In this document: positions 10,101 through 19,400 of the stretch, piece by piece
Layout of the letters: each line of letters opens with the position of its first letter
How positions within the stretch are numbered: the first letter of the stretch is position 1
Assembly: GCA_002633025.1 (NCBI GenBank)
Contig: NMRB01000273.1
Coordinates: 99,925-163,924, forward strand
Direction: 5' to 3'
DNA length: 64,000 nucleotides
DNA from: Notospermus geniculatus
Taxonomy: Eukaryota; Nemertea; Pilidiophora; Heteronemertea; Lineidae
Position numbers and translations under genes: made by a program
Notes under the pieces: generated by a model
Seen by the model: the letters and a program-made list of their open reading frames with translations, nothing else
Told to the model about the DNA's origin: nothing
The model's database searches: none

Positions 10101-11503
10101 GGTCAGTCAAGACACACAATACTCTGATATACCATGCTGCCAACACCACTAAGACAGTCATCAAAGCCATTGATCAAGTTCAGGGAGATGTCAACAAAGA
10201 AGTCAAGAAGAAATTGCTGTCCAAAATTCCTGATGATCCATCCAAGACAATGGGCTTATTAAATGAACTCCCTGTAGCTACTGATACGAAACAGGAGATA
10301 TCAGTGAACATTGCAACAAGTGATGGTCTCACGAATGGCTCATCATTCCTTGTGAAAAAACTTGACTTCAGAATGCAGCCACAATCCAACAGATGTTCAA
10401 TTGTATGGGGACAATTTGAAGAAGCCAAAGTAGGTGCTGAGCAACGACGAAAGTACCATTACCTATATAATGATTCCATAGACTCATCTTGGACTCCCAT
10501 TCTTGAAACACAAAGACAGTTCTCAGTTGGCAGATTTAAAAATTGCTATGTAGTTCGGAAACAGTTTCCCATTAGACCTGCATCAGCTAAGACTGTCCAT
10601 AAAGCCCAAGGAAGCACACTCCAGTCTCTTGTTGTTGACCTAAGTGGCCAGAAACGTGATCACATCCATTACGTTGCACTAAGTAGAGTGACCAACATGC
10701 TGAACTTGTTCATACTCAATCTGAATGAAGACAAAATAAGTGTCAGTACAAAAGTCCAGGCAGAAATGAATCGTCTTCGTCATGATGCTAAGCTACAACT
10801 CTCACCACCTCCACTTCCAGAAAACTCATGCACGATCGTATTCCACAACTCTAGATCCTTGCATGGTCATATTGATGATGTAAAACATGAGGAGTACCTC
10901 AAGCATTCTAGCATTGTTGGCTTCTGTGAAACAAGACTCATGCCATCAGATCCTCAAAACAAATATACACCATGCTCTATCTTCACTGATGTGCCAATAA
11001 GACATGATGGTCCTCACTCTTCACATGGGAGATCCCACTATGGCATAGCTGTTTATCACATATCAAATCCTCTGTCTTTTCTGAAAGGCTCTGAATCCAA
11101 TATTGACTACGTAATTGCTGAATATTTTGACCCACTACATGTACCTCACATTCAGCTTGTCATGATCTATGTCCATCCATGTGCTGCCCAAATTGGTACC
11201 ATAATTGCTGTGCTGGAAAAACTTCATCATGATATCAAACCAGATGGTAATGTCATTATCATGGGTGATTTCAACATCGATGCCAGCCGATCATATGCCT
11301 TACAGAGAAAAATTGATGATGCTTTTGGTTACAGACAGCTGATCAATGAAGCCACAACTGACTATAGTAGTACACTTGACCAAATCTACACTAATGTACA
11401 AGACAACTTAATCAAAAGCTATGGCACTCTTGAGAGCTACTTCTCTGATCATAAACCAATCTGGTTGGCATTGCATTCATTGTCGTGTTCACAGATGAGG
11501 TAG
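4139..11503 (+). CDS. Helitron Rep-helicase-endonuclease polyprotein
   Basis: This is the replicative transposase of a rolling-circle transposon. Residue numbers count from the upstream ATG at 4049. Residues 200-245 (with DSH at 227-229) look like a papain-like or tegument-type peptidase domain, which is tentative. Residues 349-620 hold the 21-residue repeats. A cysteine pair near 705 and a later cysteine cluster suggest zinc binding. HUH Rep signatures are H1245-I-H1247 and tyrosines 1422 and 1426 followed by K1429. The helicase has Walker A GAGCGKT at 1798-1804 and Walker B IDE at 1886-1888. The C-terminus is an endonuclease-exonuclease-phosphatase domain with GDFN at 2406-2409 and SDH at 2466-2468. 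I prefer the ATG at 4139 (2,454 codons), because the earlier one sits in the minisatellite. There is no intron, stop or frameshift. Confidence 0.9.
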   Translation: MPKLKRQSHQQKMQTNKLHKQQVRQSHTPSSTLQTTDLNTTNSNQPELQVVQASHHQGDQRYKFPGLQCTFVSYRALIEDCEIKSHTWTGQHLDHILESGSHLFFEYFQTKQTEPHALLVSELPSTCTLKSSDRTYKLFLSQSYTGMIFNDAVAEPYYTLQNGLRCAFASHQHCFFVCHGYTVTLFQYSNGSYAVFDSHSRSASGFIDNNGTAVIVRCSNFDSFLKYLKSLFMTLNTPNDAPFELVPAQVVLQQDACLLQKQIEGYLEKEKEREHSRKEYMRCYKQRVRANVANYSQELHLSKVSKENRRRNPELSEIDKQRTKQSMVTLRSNPEFQEVDKQRTKQSMVKLRSNPEFQEVDKQRTKQSMVKLRSNPEFQEVDKQRTKQSMVKLRSNPEFQEVDKQRTKQSMVKLRSNPEFQEVDKQRTKQSMVKLRSNPEFQEVDKQRTKQSMVKLRSNPEFQEVDKQRTKQSMAKLRSNPEFQKVDKQRTKQSMVKLRSNPEFQEVDRQRTKQSMVKLRSNPEFYKVDKQRAKQSMVELRSKPEFQEVDKQRTKQSMVKLRSNPEFRAVDKDRTKCAMKKARLCPEYKEKELQSKKRKRADDEFYKQELLQQRQSKRLKRESNVEYLEHERLKQSERRRVQRLQMNSTAKSCISPRSKLISRFKRSVDTGPVYVCTSCHQTWFRESVVSAEPLKSIDEALHTKCFTGKTSVQDKEWICLTCAASIRKKKMPACCIANGLSFPRKPKELDLTPLEERLVSPRIPFMQIREKPRGGQLSIKGNVVNVPADVNTTINSLPRTLDESETIAVKLKRKLSFTQSVSFESVRPTRIYKAAKWLIHNSQLFQQEGITLNENFMAENDNISNFISGTDEIAHSVHPNVDNNHDEAEYLHSGFNNLTSKTDDQDAPDVSLHVNKNNVPPTMATSESDGFSDDHDDSVVPEDQAVLDENTCGNLDTLLQPTDFRELDKTMIFAPGEGNVPISIFQDRDSEFLAFPTIYCGERRKDNTEREIPLHYSTIAKWELRNVDRRVAKCVPNLFFKMKKLQIKQIRDKVSTAVRKIKGKQQSSYTANDLLDAGAVNNLVKLDEGYRVLRTLRTSPPYWENMKRDLFAMIRQLGLPTFFLTLSAAETRWKPLLKMLGTLVDQKSYTDEELENMPWLQKCKLIKSDPITCCRYFDYRVNRLISTVLLDEQHVIGKIADYFGRIEFQNRGSPHIHMLIWIENAPQYKREKKEEIEEFIDKFITCCKNMDMEDTVKLQDHKCTRTCRRPNQNSTTCRFHYPIPPFPRTMILEPLEEDEKSEIHNETFTRITEKLATMTDSDLSFDEFLAELDLDFDSYVLAIRSSLNATRIFYKRTPSEIRMNTYNEVILKAFESNMDFQFVLDAYACAAYIANYITKGQRGMSNLLYEACEEAKRNNQAIRQQVQTIGNKFLGAVEISAQEAGYIALQLPLRKSSRDTMFINTSPPDERTFLLKSEAQLKALPKDSTDIQSENVITRYQKRPKELEDVIFADYASSYDTVKDKDHRPSLPKNDFENLLPEDQPQLDDDTDDNPESTDDNVINSDDVTFKLRGGYILRKRKKQKILRFVRFSKVKDAEKHYREKLMLYTAWRNEDSDLLAGYDSYQQRYFLEKEAIELAEARYEQNVDALDKAQQHVEEDDWADVAPNTEHANEQDEAEGTLDSELYGCFDPRQVAAASNQYDLGPDIGVQSQSIPIHMEMQPGVLPNAEYMALLQNLNMEQKAFFYHILHHFKTSTDPIYTFLSSGAGCGKTVVTKALYQALYRYFNSIAGSNPDEIKVLLTAPTGKAAYNINGSTIHSAFLVPANQSLAYKPLDMQRLNTLRTTYKELKVIFIDEISMVGSNMLNFVNLRLQEIMGSKLLFGNVSIIAVGDLYQLQPVMDRWIFENTTEAYGPLATNLWQQLFSIWELHKVMRQKDDQAFAELLNRLREGHQTKQDIEMLDSRLSDMEKVQKEAPDATCLFTSNRSVKTHNTLIYHAANTTKTVIKAIDQVQGDVNKEVKKKLLSKIPDDPSKTMGLLNELPVATDTKQEISVNIATSDGLTNGSSFLVKKLDFRMQPQSNRCSIVWGQFEEAKVGAEQRRKYHYLYNDSIDSSWTPILETQRQFSVGRFKNCYVVRKQFPIRPASAKTVHKAQGSTLQSLVVDLSGQKRDHIHYVALSRVTNMLNLFILNLNEDKISVSTKVQAEMNRLRHDAKLQLSPPPLPENSCTIVFHNSRSLHGHIDDVKHEEYLKHSSIVGFCETRLMPSDPQNKYTPCSIFTDVPIRHDGPHSSHGRSHYGIAVYHISNPLSFLKGSESNIDYVIAEYFDPLHVPHIQLVMIYVHPCAAQIGTIIAVLEKLHHDIKPDGNVIIMGDFNIDASRSYALQRKIDDAFGYRQLINEATTDYSSTLDQIYTNVQDNLIKSYGTLESYFSDHKPIWLALHSLSCSQMR
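5093..5911 (+). repeat. coding minisatellite, 63-bp unit, 12 full copies plus one degenerate
   Basis: Inside the Helitron ORF a 63-bp unit starts at 5093 and recurs every 63 bases exactly up to 5786. A thirteenth, degraded copy starts at 5849. Each codes a 21-residue basic unit of the form DKQRTKQSMVKLRSNPEFQE plus V. Copies 2-7 are almost identical at DNA level, while the outer copies carry substitutions (AKL, VEL, YKV). The exact multiple of three keeps the frame open at any copy number. Confidence 0.95.
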
Positions 11504-11514
11504 GCCTAATACTC

Positions 11515-11640
11515 ACGTTATGTATTTGACTTTCTTTTCAAGTTCACAGAGGTCAAAGTTCGTCGGAAATTACAAAGTTCGCATGTTTTGTACTCACTTT
11601 GAAACTTTCCGCTTTGTATGTCATGCTAAGTTTCACATGT
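11515..11640. repeat. repeat related to the block upstream of the Helitron
   Basis: The text 'cacagaggtcaaagttcg' preceded by 'ttttcaag' matches 2145-2175, where 'ttttcaaggtcacagaggtc' occurs. The same family therefore lies on both sides of the Helitron ORF. This could mean insertion into a copy of the repeat, or that the element carries it. Confidence 0.4.
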
Positions 11641-13178
11641 CCCATTGGCTTCATAAGTGGTTCTCATGTGGTCGCTGATAACTCCCACCACCATGCCAAT
11701 AGGCCAAGCGGGCACAGTGCCATTGGCACTATTTTATTTACATAGAAAACTAGGACGGAGTCAAGTTCTTCAGCATTCTTTCTAACTAAATGACACAAAA
11801 ATATACCATAAAGACGGATACAACAAATCGATGAGATTTTTGCAAGTTGTCAGGAAGAAAATACGTTGAGAAAGAACAACAAACATTAGCACAATCAAAA
11901 CTCATTTCATCAACAAAATATATGTATTACTAAGTTGCCCATCAAACTCAGTGTTTGATAAATGGCAGAAGCAGGATAGGCCCTCGTACTGAAAAATAAC
12001 TTTCTGACAGAGAAAAACTTGACAGCAGGTGATTACTTTGAAGAATTTGGATTGTCTAACCCTTCGAAGCCCCTTCATGTTTTAACTGCCAGCAGTAACA
12101 GAACAAGAAATTTTAAATGAATATTACTGACCTAGATAAACACCCATATTTCCCTGATAGGAAGCAATATTGGTGACTAATACCCCTTGATTGAAGACTG
12201 ACCGAGTATTGACTGTCTCTCAGTAGAACATATCGATGAATTTCGCTAGCAGCCATCTTGCTGAAATTAGCCCTCCATCATGGGGAAGTCCCCCACTGTG
12301 GGACGGGAGAACCAATTGTCTGCCAACTGAGAAAAGAATTCCCATGGTGATGACCAAATCTGTGACAAGATGGCACTGGCGAATTCGAACATCTACCGGT
12401 AGTCAAATTATCAAAATAAGTCTGGGAAAACCAGGCACAATTTGCTTTGACTACCCTGGGATAACCATTGCTTTAACCATTAACCATTTCCTTCTGGGAG
12501 ACGTGTGCCTGGTTTTCCCAGATCGGTCACATTTAAGGATTGTCTAAAGGATTATGTCTTGTTCTTCAAAATACAATTACGTGTATATTAGTAATGCCCT
12601 TCAATAAATGGTGAATGGCAGTATCACCATTCAGAGTCGGTGGGAGCATGTTTGATTCATGTAATAGCTATTCTTTCCAAAATCAAGCAACTAGTTCAAT
12701 CGGACATGGCCCCACTGATCACACGTGGAGATACTGCCTTCACCATCTGAGGGCAGAGGTATGATATTGACTTTATAAGCTGTATAAATATTGCACATTT
12801 CATGATTAAGCCACAAACCTCTCATCAAATATAAAACTCACACCCTAAAATAGACCCATTTGACAAAGCTACAACATGTAGCTAGTACCCAATTTTTCCC
12901 ACGAATTCACATTATACTTCATGGAAGTATAAGAATAACGATTAATCTCCTTTTCCCAATGAATTAGTATGCGAATGAATCCTAACATGAAGTGATCTGA
13001 GATATGTACTGGTATGTTACTTGTGGAACGGACAGCAGAGTTGTGAATACCAGGTTCAACCGCAAACCGCAGGGTCGCTCTCTGTGCCATTAGAACCCCA
13101 TCTGCCTTCCAAATTTTGCAATTCAGGGAGCATTTTTAGGCTTCAAAAGTGAGTCCATATAGAAGCAAATACACTCTC
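11641..13178. other. gene-free stretch apart from one hairpin
   Basis: Open frames at 12236-12547 (+) and 12869-13090 (-) show no recognisable domain. The only structure is the inverted repeat at 12421-12522. The TTLL 3' end lies just beyond. Confidence 0.4.
12421..12522. repeat. small inverted repeat, possible MITE
   Basis: TCTGGGAAAACCAGGCACA at 12421 is matched exactly by its reverse complement ending at 12522, with about 64 bases between. No target-site duplication was identified. Confidence 0.65.
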
Positions 13179-13184
13179 TTTATT
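13179..13184 (-). promoter_or_regulatory. AATAAA poly(A) signal of the TTLL gene
   Basis: On the minus strand an AATAAA hexamer follows the TTLL stop codon (13461-13459) by about 275 bases. It is the first good polyadenylation signal downstream of the last exon. Confidence 0.6.
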
Positions 13185-13458
13185 CAAGCTTCATCAAGCA
13201 GTAAGCCCTATGGATCCACCACCACTCCATTACAGGCCTGTAGGAATGTTGTATTCTGGGCATCCACCTTGGGGAAGGGTTCTGGGGCATATGTTCCAGA
13301 CATGACAGATACTGGATGTTTTTCATTCCATAACTGGTATTCTACTAGCCATCCAGACGCTTGTGCACCTGTGTTGTGGTCAGGTCGTAGCACAAAGGAA
13401 TCGCTCATGCACACCCTCTCTTTGGAATAACTTGAGCAATAAACAACATGTTGATTCT

Positions 13459-16400
13459 TCATTGGCACCATGCTCTGTCCTGGATACACTTCCCTCTGAA
13501 CCACTGGAACATCATTCTGTTGGCAGCATTGTATTTGATAAATTCTTTATTAGTGAGAGGACTCCACCGTCTGGCCTCTTCTTGTGTCTACAAAGAAATG
13601 AAGATGTCTATGTGTCATGAGTGCATATTACTGGAACTGAAATCTGTGAAAAAGTTGTGAAACGAAACTGACAACAGACTTGTAGAACACTATGGGTCAT
13701 ATTTTAGAACGTACCTTAACGTTAAGGTCGACCTTAAGTCTATTGTAAAACCATTGAGAACAATAGATTTAAGGTGGACCTTAATGTTAAGGAACGTTCT
13801 AAAATACGGCTCTATATGAGAGTTATCTTGCAATGTATGCTTTCAGAGAGTAAACTTTTTAAGTGCAATTTCTATGAAGGGATGTCAGACAGAAATATCA
13901 TGATTGTCTTCGGTTCTCTGGATAACAAACTCCAGGGAGTTCATTTACAAGCAGAGAAGCCCATGCAATCCAAGGAAAGAGTGGATGTAGTTCTACTAAA
14001 CTTCCAATAGATGGCTCTTAGGATAAATGAAGGAAGACCAAAGAATGACTCTAGATACTTCAAACTCACCATGGCTGGAGGGAAGACACGTTTCATACTC
14101 AGCCTGTAGACATGCTCAAGGAAGGCTTTTTTGAGCGTATATCGATGGGGATCACTGAGGCATTTATGACACAAGGCACAAACCTGGAACAGGAGAGTGA
14201 GAGATGATGCAAGTCCTTCATAGCATGCCCTTCTCTGAATGCTCTCAAAGGCAAGATCAATGGAAATACTAAAGAAGGGGTTTTAAAATGTCGCGCTGTG
14301 TCAACACTACCTACGTCTAATGTGCACTTTGGATAACATCTTTTACTTGAACACACGTCCTCTAAAACTTGGATGTCACGATCTGACACATCCATGTCAG
14401 CGGATTCATTGCTGCAAACAAGAAAAAGACTCGGTCACACCAAGGAACAGCTCAATCTGAACCAATGTTACTCTTGTCCGTGTACTCTGTGGCACTGAAG
14501 AATAGCTCGATCTGAACAAACTCTGCTCTTGTCAACTGTGACACCGACATATAGCTCAATCTGAACCAACTCTGCTATTGTCAGTGTATTCTGTGGCACC
14601 AAAGAATAGCTCATTCTGAACCAACTCTGCTATTGCCAGTGTATTCTGTGGCACCAAAGAATAGCTCATTCTGAACCAACTCTGCTATTGCCAATGTACT
14701 CTGCGACAGGTACCCTGTGACATCTTGGAACAGCACAAACTAGCAATGCTGCAACATGACCAAGGCAGTGGCAGCGTATCTTTACCTTTCATCAAGACTT
14801 GCCGATGTGGCCCTGGCTATGCCAACCAGACTGAACAGATTCAATAATACTTGTTCATAGAGGAGGGCATTTGCTTTGAAATGGTTTGAAGACAGATTAG
14901 GTGACATGTTCACTTCCATAAGGTAGACATTGAGCTTATCGTCCAGTACAAAGTCAAAGCGCACCATCTCAAAGAAGTTTCTGAAAGAGGAGGAGAAATG
15001 AGCATTATGAGTCTCCCAGGAGCAAGAGACGATGGATTTCCATTTCCACTGACTCAAACAATGTCCAACGTAGGATAAACATATTCCTGGACAACTTTCA
15101 CTTACTCTTTTGATTTGTAGATTTTTGCTGCTTCGATGAAATGGTGTTCTTTTTGTAGATAAACATCCCTGATGGTGTCATACATCTCCTTCATAATCTT
15201 ATCAAAATCCTGTCCTGAAGAAATCAAAATGCACATTAAGAGACATGAAGTCATATCCAAACTTTTCAGATGCAGTCACGCTGAATCACCGGGTGTCACA
15301 CCAGGTCTTAATAGACTTCAGTAGGTAACAGATCCCTTGCAAGTCTTTCGAGAGTATATAACAACAGGTATATTCATGGATCAATGCACAGTGCATGCAC
15401 CATACATTTTTACCCTGCTGAGTGGACTTCCAAAAGACGTCTACATGTACTGCTCGGAATAGGAGGAAGTAATTCACCTTGGCTCTTCATATATGCCCTC
15501 AATGATGCCTTGTAGGTGTACTTCAACTCAGTGAAGTATCGTGCTAGTGAAGGAATCTGGAAGAAGAGGTCATATGTAGACTTGTCTTGGCTAACAGTGA
15601 CAAGAGGATTGTAGACTTCAGGATCTGGTTTCAAAGATGACTGGCAAAAAAAGTGACTTGAAAGTCCAAGGCCGGAAAATATAAGCACACTTGGATCCTA
15701 CCTAATCCATTTATCGATAGAAATTAATGCTGATGATGTCCAATATCAAAACATACCTCCCATGTTGGTGTGTAATCATCCCCTACCACGTACTTGTCAA
15801 CAATGCCTGCATTGAATGGGTGGTAATCTTTGGCACAAAACCTGAAATTGAAGAACAAGTCACCATCAAAGCTAAACCAAACACAACAGACTGGATCAGA
15901 GTGACACAGTCATAATATCAGTCCCATGTCATCCCTGAGGCTTCTTCCTGACTGGAAGCTAGCTCTTCATGTGATAGAGAGGGTGGCTCTCTTCAAATGT
16001 ACAGAGTTTCTCCAGTTTCCTAAAGCTGTCCATTAAAGTTGCCCAATGTTGTCTATTCAGCTAATAAGGCCGTATTCAACCTCAGCTTTCGATTCAATAT
16101 TCTAAGACAGCAACGGTTTTTCTGACATTAAGAAACTCTCTGAGCATTCACCGCCACTTGCTTCAGAATGGCTTGATATAATCACACATCAAACAGAAAT
16201 GCAAAAGGAAAAGGACAGACTGGCCAACTGGAAATTTGCAAAGGTGGCCACTGCCAAGGAGGCATCGTGGAAACGCTGTTGAGAGGTGGCTGCACCTACC
16301 TAATCAGAAAATCATTATCATAGACATAGACTCGGAGTGGATCTATCGATGTCAGTGTAGTGTATATACCAATGTCAAACTTTCTCTTGTCAATCAAGTA

Positions 16401-19400
16401 TGGATTTGCTATGTACTCCTGGACAAAGGTGCTCGATTTGGTCAGGTCAATATCTGAAATTGATATGCATCAAGAATAATGGTTTCTAAATGAGGATGAG
16501 ATCGATAAAGGAAGAAATGAGAAGAAAATCACGTATTCATAAGGTATTGACAAGATTGGTTTTCTGACAAGATGAGGAAAACATCCTTATTAGGTAAGCT
16601 TTAAGAAAGGCCATGAGGAACTTCAAGATGACAGTGTTTGTATAAGGAACTTCTAGATGACAGTGTTTGTATAAGGAACGTCAACTTGGAAGATGCTTCC
16701 TTAAGAATCATTGAAGCCATCCATCAGGCATTGATCTAGACTTGCTTGTTCAAAGCAGCATTTACCTTGGAAGGAGAGAGCTGACACTTCAACACAAAAC
16801 CGTGAGATATACAGACACAAATCTCACAAAAGTAGACAGAAATATCGATTGCGCGGTTCCTAAGTGGTACAAAAGCGTTGCTAATTCAGTCACAAGTGGA
16901 AATGGTGGAAGAGCTGCAGCCATTTTAGGTTACTCCTCTCATTTATTATTCAATGATTGACTTCGGTATCAATTTTCCTGGCGCTCGTTCTGAGTGGTGT
17001 CAAGTTTGACAGACAATGTAGGCACTGGCCTGCCTCAACCAACAACAAAATACTGGCTGGCAGGGGACGACCAACTGGTTGGTTTCAAGACATCTGCCTT
17101 TATTGCTGAGTGGTAGCATGCCAGAACTTCATGGATATTAAGAATGGCAAATGACGGCAGCGTCTGCAAACCAGACAGAGTGACTTGCTTTTGGCAAAGA
17201 TGGCAACATCTATGAACCTGACACAGTGACTTACTTTTTATACCCTTGATTTTTATCCCTCGATGTCCATTACTCTTTTGGACCCAAAGTTTGGTGGTAT
17301 GTATCTTGGCCTGGAACACAAATACTTCGCTCAATCAACCATGTCAGCATACTATACTCTACTTTAGGTCATAAAGTCAGTCTAATGTAACTGCATGTTG
17401 AACTTATTCCAAGCAGTGACAAACAGATTTCATTCAGCCGGCCCCATATTTTTATAGAGGTTAAGGTCTTAGCTTGAAACGTAAGGTTAAAGGGGACAAA
17501 ATGACCCATTTTAACAGCAAAGGTTGACAAAGATAACAGCTTGACCCAAATATTATGATCATGAAGCAAGTTGATTAGCCTGAAGGTATGATTCACAAGC
17601 GAGCGAATTCTTATAGATTTGTTGGTATAAGCAAAAATATTTTTGGTATAAGTCTATATCGTTTGAGGCAAGAGTTCTGCAGCAATGTTTTCTGTTCTCT
17701 TTCGAAATACATGGACATTATTGGAGTTTTTGTTATGACAGATTGAAGTCAGTTGTGAGATCATACCATATCAATGGGTCAGATATCTCAAGTGATACAC
17801 ACGAAAGAAAATATGAAATTGACTTACATAGTCTAAGAACTTATCTTTGTCACCAGGCAGTTTGAAGGCAATGGGAATGTTCTTTAAGGCAGACGTAGCT
17901 AAGTTGTTTTTATTCGTGATGGCTCCCGAGCTTGGAAATTTGTTCACCTGAAATTTGAAGCTGAGAGTTTACAAATGAATGACGCACAGTTCTAGTTGGC
18001 CCACACAGAATACCATGTTGGAGTTAGACACAACTACATGTATTCAGAGACAGTGTTTCTCCAACTCAAGGTCCCAGTTCTAATCTGAAATCGATCCTCC
18101 AAACCTACCCTCTGATGTGGTTTGATATTTCTAAAGATTCCCTCCAACTCTGACCGCCCAAATGGATACTCGTGCGACCACATGAGCGTCCACTGGGAAT
18201 TCCTGTCACCAACTTTGAATCCTGCTCTCTCTAGGACTGTAAACACATGTTTTAGGTAGCCAGTGTGAGTCTAGAATAGATGAGAGAATAGAGAAGACAG
18301 ATTAATACAAGCATCCAGAGTACAAATTGAGCCCACAACCTCTTGTTCTCGAGTCCAATGCTAAATCACTGCACCACTGCGCTCCCCAACGACTGGTTCA
18401 CGTACTGGTACTTGCAGTCAATTTATCTCGTTATCAAATATGTATGGTGGGGTATTCAAATTTCCAACTAAAGCAATGGCTTCAACTTCTTTACCGTATG
18501 TGTAAGTGAAAAATTGTGACTCACATTGACAGCATCAACCCAATATATTTTGGCACTTCTTCCACTATATCCTTCATAAAAACCTCCCTCGCTACCGTGG
18601 TTCATTATGAAGTGTTGATCTTGCATCTGACGGAGTTGGTAAACGTTGAGCAACGTCAGCAGTATGCCGAAGACAAGAACAATCAGCACCACGTAGAGTG
18701 TTTTGTAGTTGACGATGGCACTGCGGCGCCCCATGGTGTCGTCTCTCGTTCGATGGCCTAAGTCTGCGATGGCCGGCTTGGAGGAGGCCTGGAAAGAAAA
18801 GTTCAATACACAAAATTTAAATTAAGCAGAAGTCAAAAGTTCGATGGGGAAAACGAAAAAGAAGAACACTTGGGCGTTTGACGTCCTGTTCTCAGAAGGT
18901 CTGACGTCAGATTACTGGCCCACTGCCTTGTTATTCCATTTTCCATGATACTCTAGCAACAGTCGTAAGTTCACCCTTAAGTTTGGCGACATAGCCACTA
19001 TTTCCTCATGCCTTGTAGATTATTGGTACAGCATGCTTCGGTTTCAAATTATTGCGATACATACCGGGGTAAATGAATTTCAAGAACTTCATTTCGTGAC
19101 TTGAAGATTCTCCAACTAACCCACCTCTGAGCAATATTGGCAAGAGTTTGCTAGTTCCTCACTCAGAATGTTTGTTAGCACTTGAGACGTTGAGGTTAGC
19201 TTGACAATCAGAGAGTCAATGATTGGAGTGTTCTCAAAAAGCCATTTGTATTGTAAAGACAAGCAAATCAATAGCAGTACTTGTTAAGAAGTGGAGCTAC
19301 CATGAATAATACTGGTGCCGTTCTTTCCCTCGATGAATTCAGGTAGTACATTTAACACTTCAAAGCAGCACACTTTGGTTTACAGAAGTAGTCGATATAT

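Larger units (their letters stand above)
3763..11640 (+). mobile_element. Helentron-type Helitron, ends not resolved
   Basis: The element is defined by its ORF at 4139-11503, which combines a Rep nuclease, a PIF1-like helicase and a C-terminal apurinic-type endonuclease. That combination is known for the Helentron branch of Helitrons. I could not locate a TC start, a terminal hairpin with CTRR or flanking A/T, so the limits given are only the minisatellite before the ORF and the homologous repeat after it. The single intact reading frame suggests recent activity. Confidence 0.55.

Noticed and set aside
13208-13504. 98-codon minus-strand frame after the TTLL stop
   Set aside because: It overlaps the last TTLL exon in another frame, then covers the 3' UTR up to the poly(A) signal. 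It has no start context and no domain.
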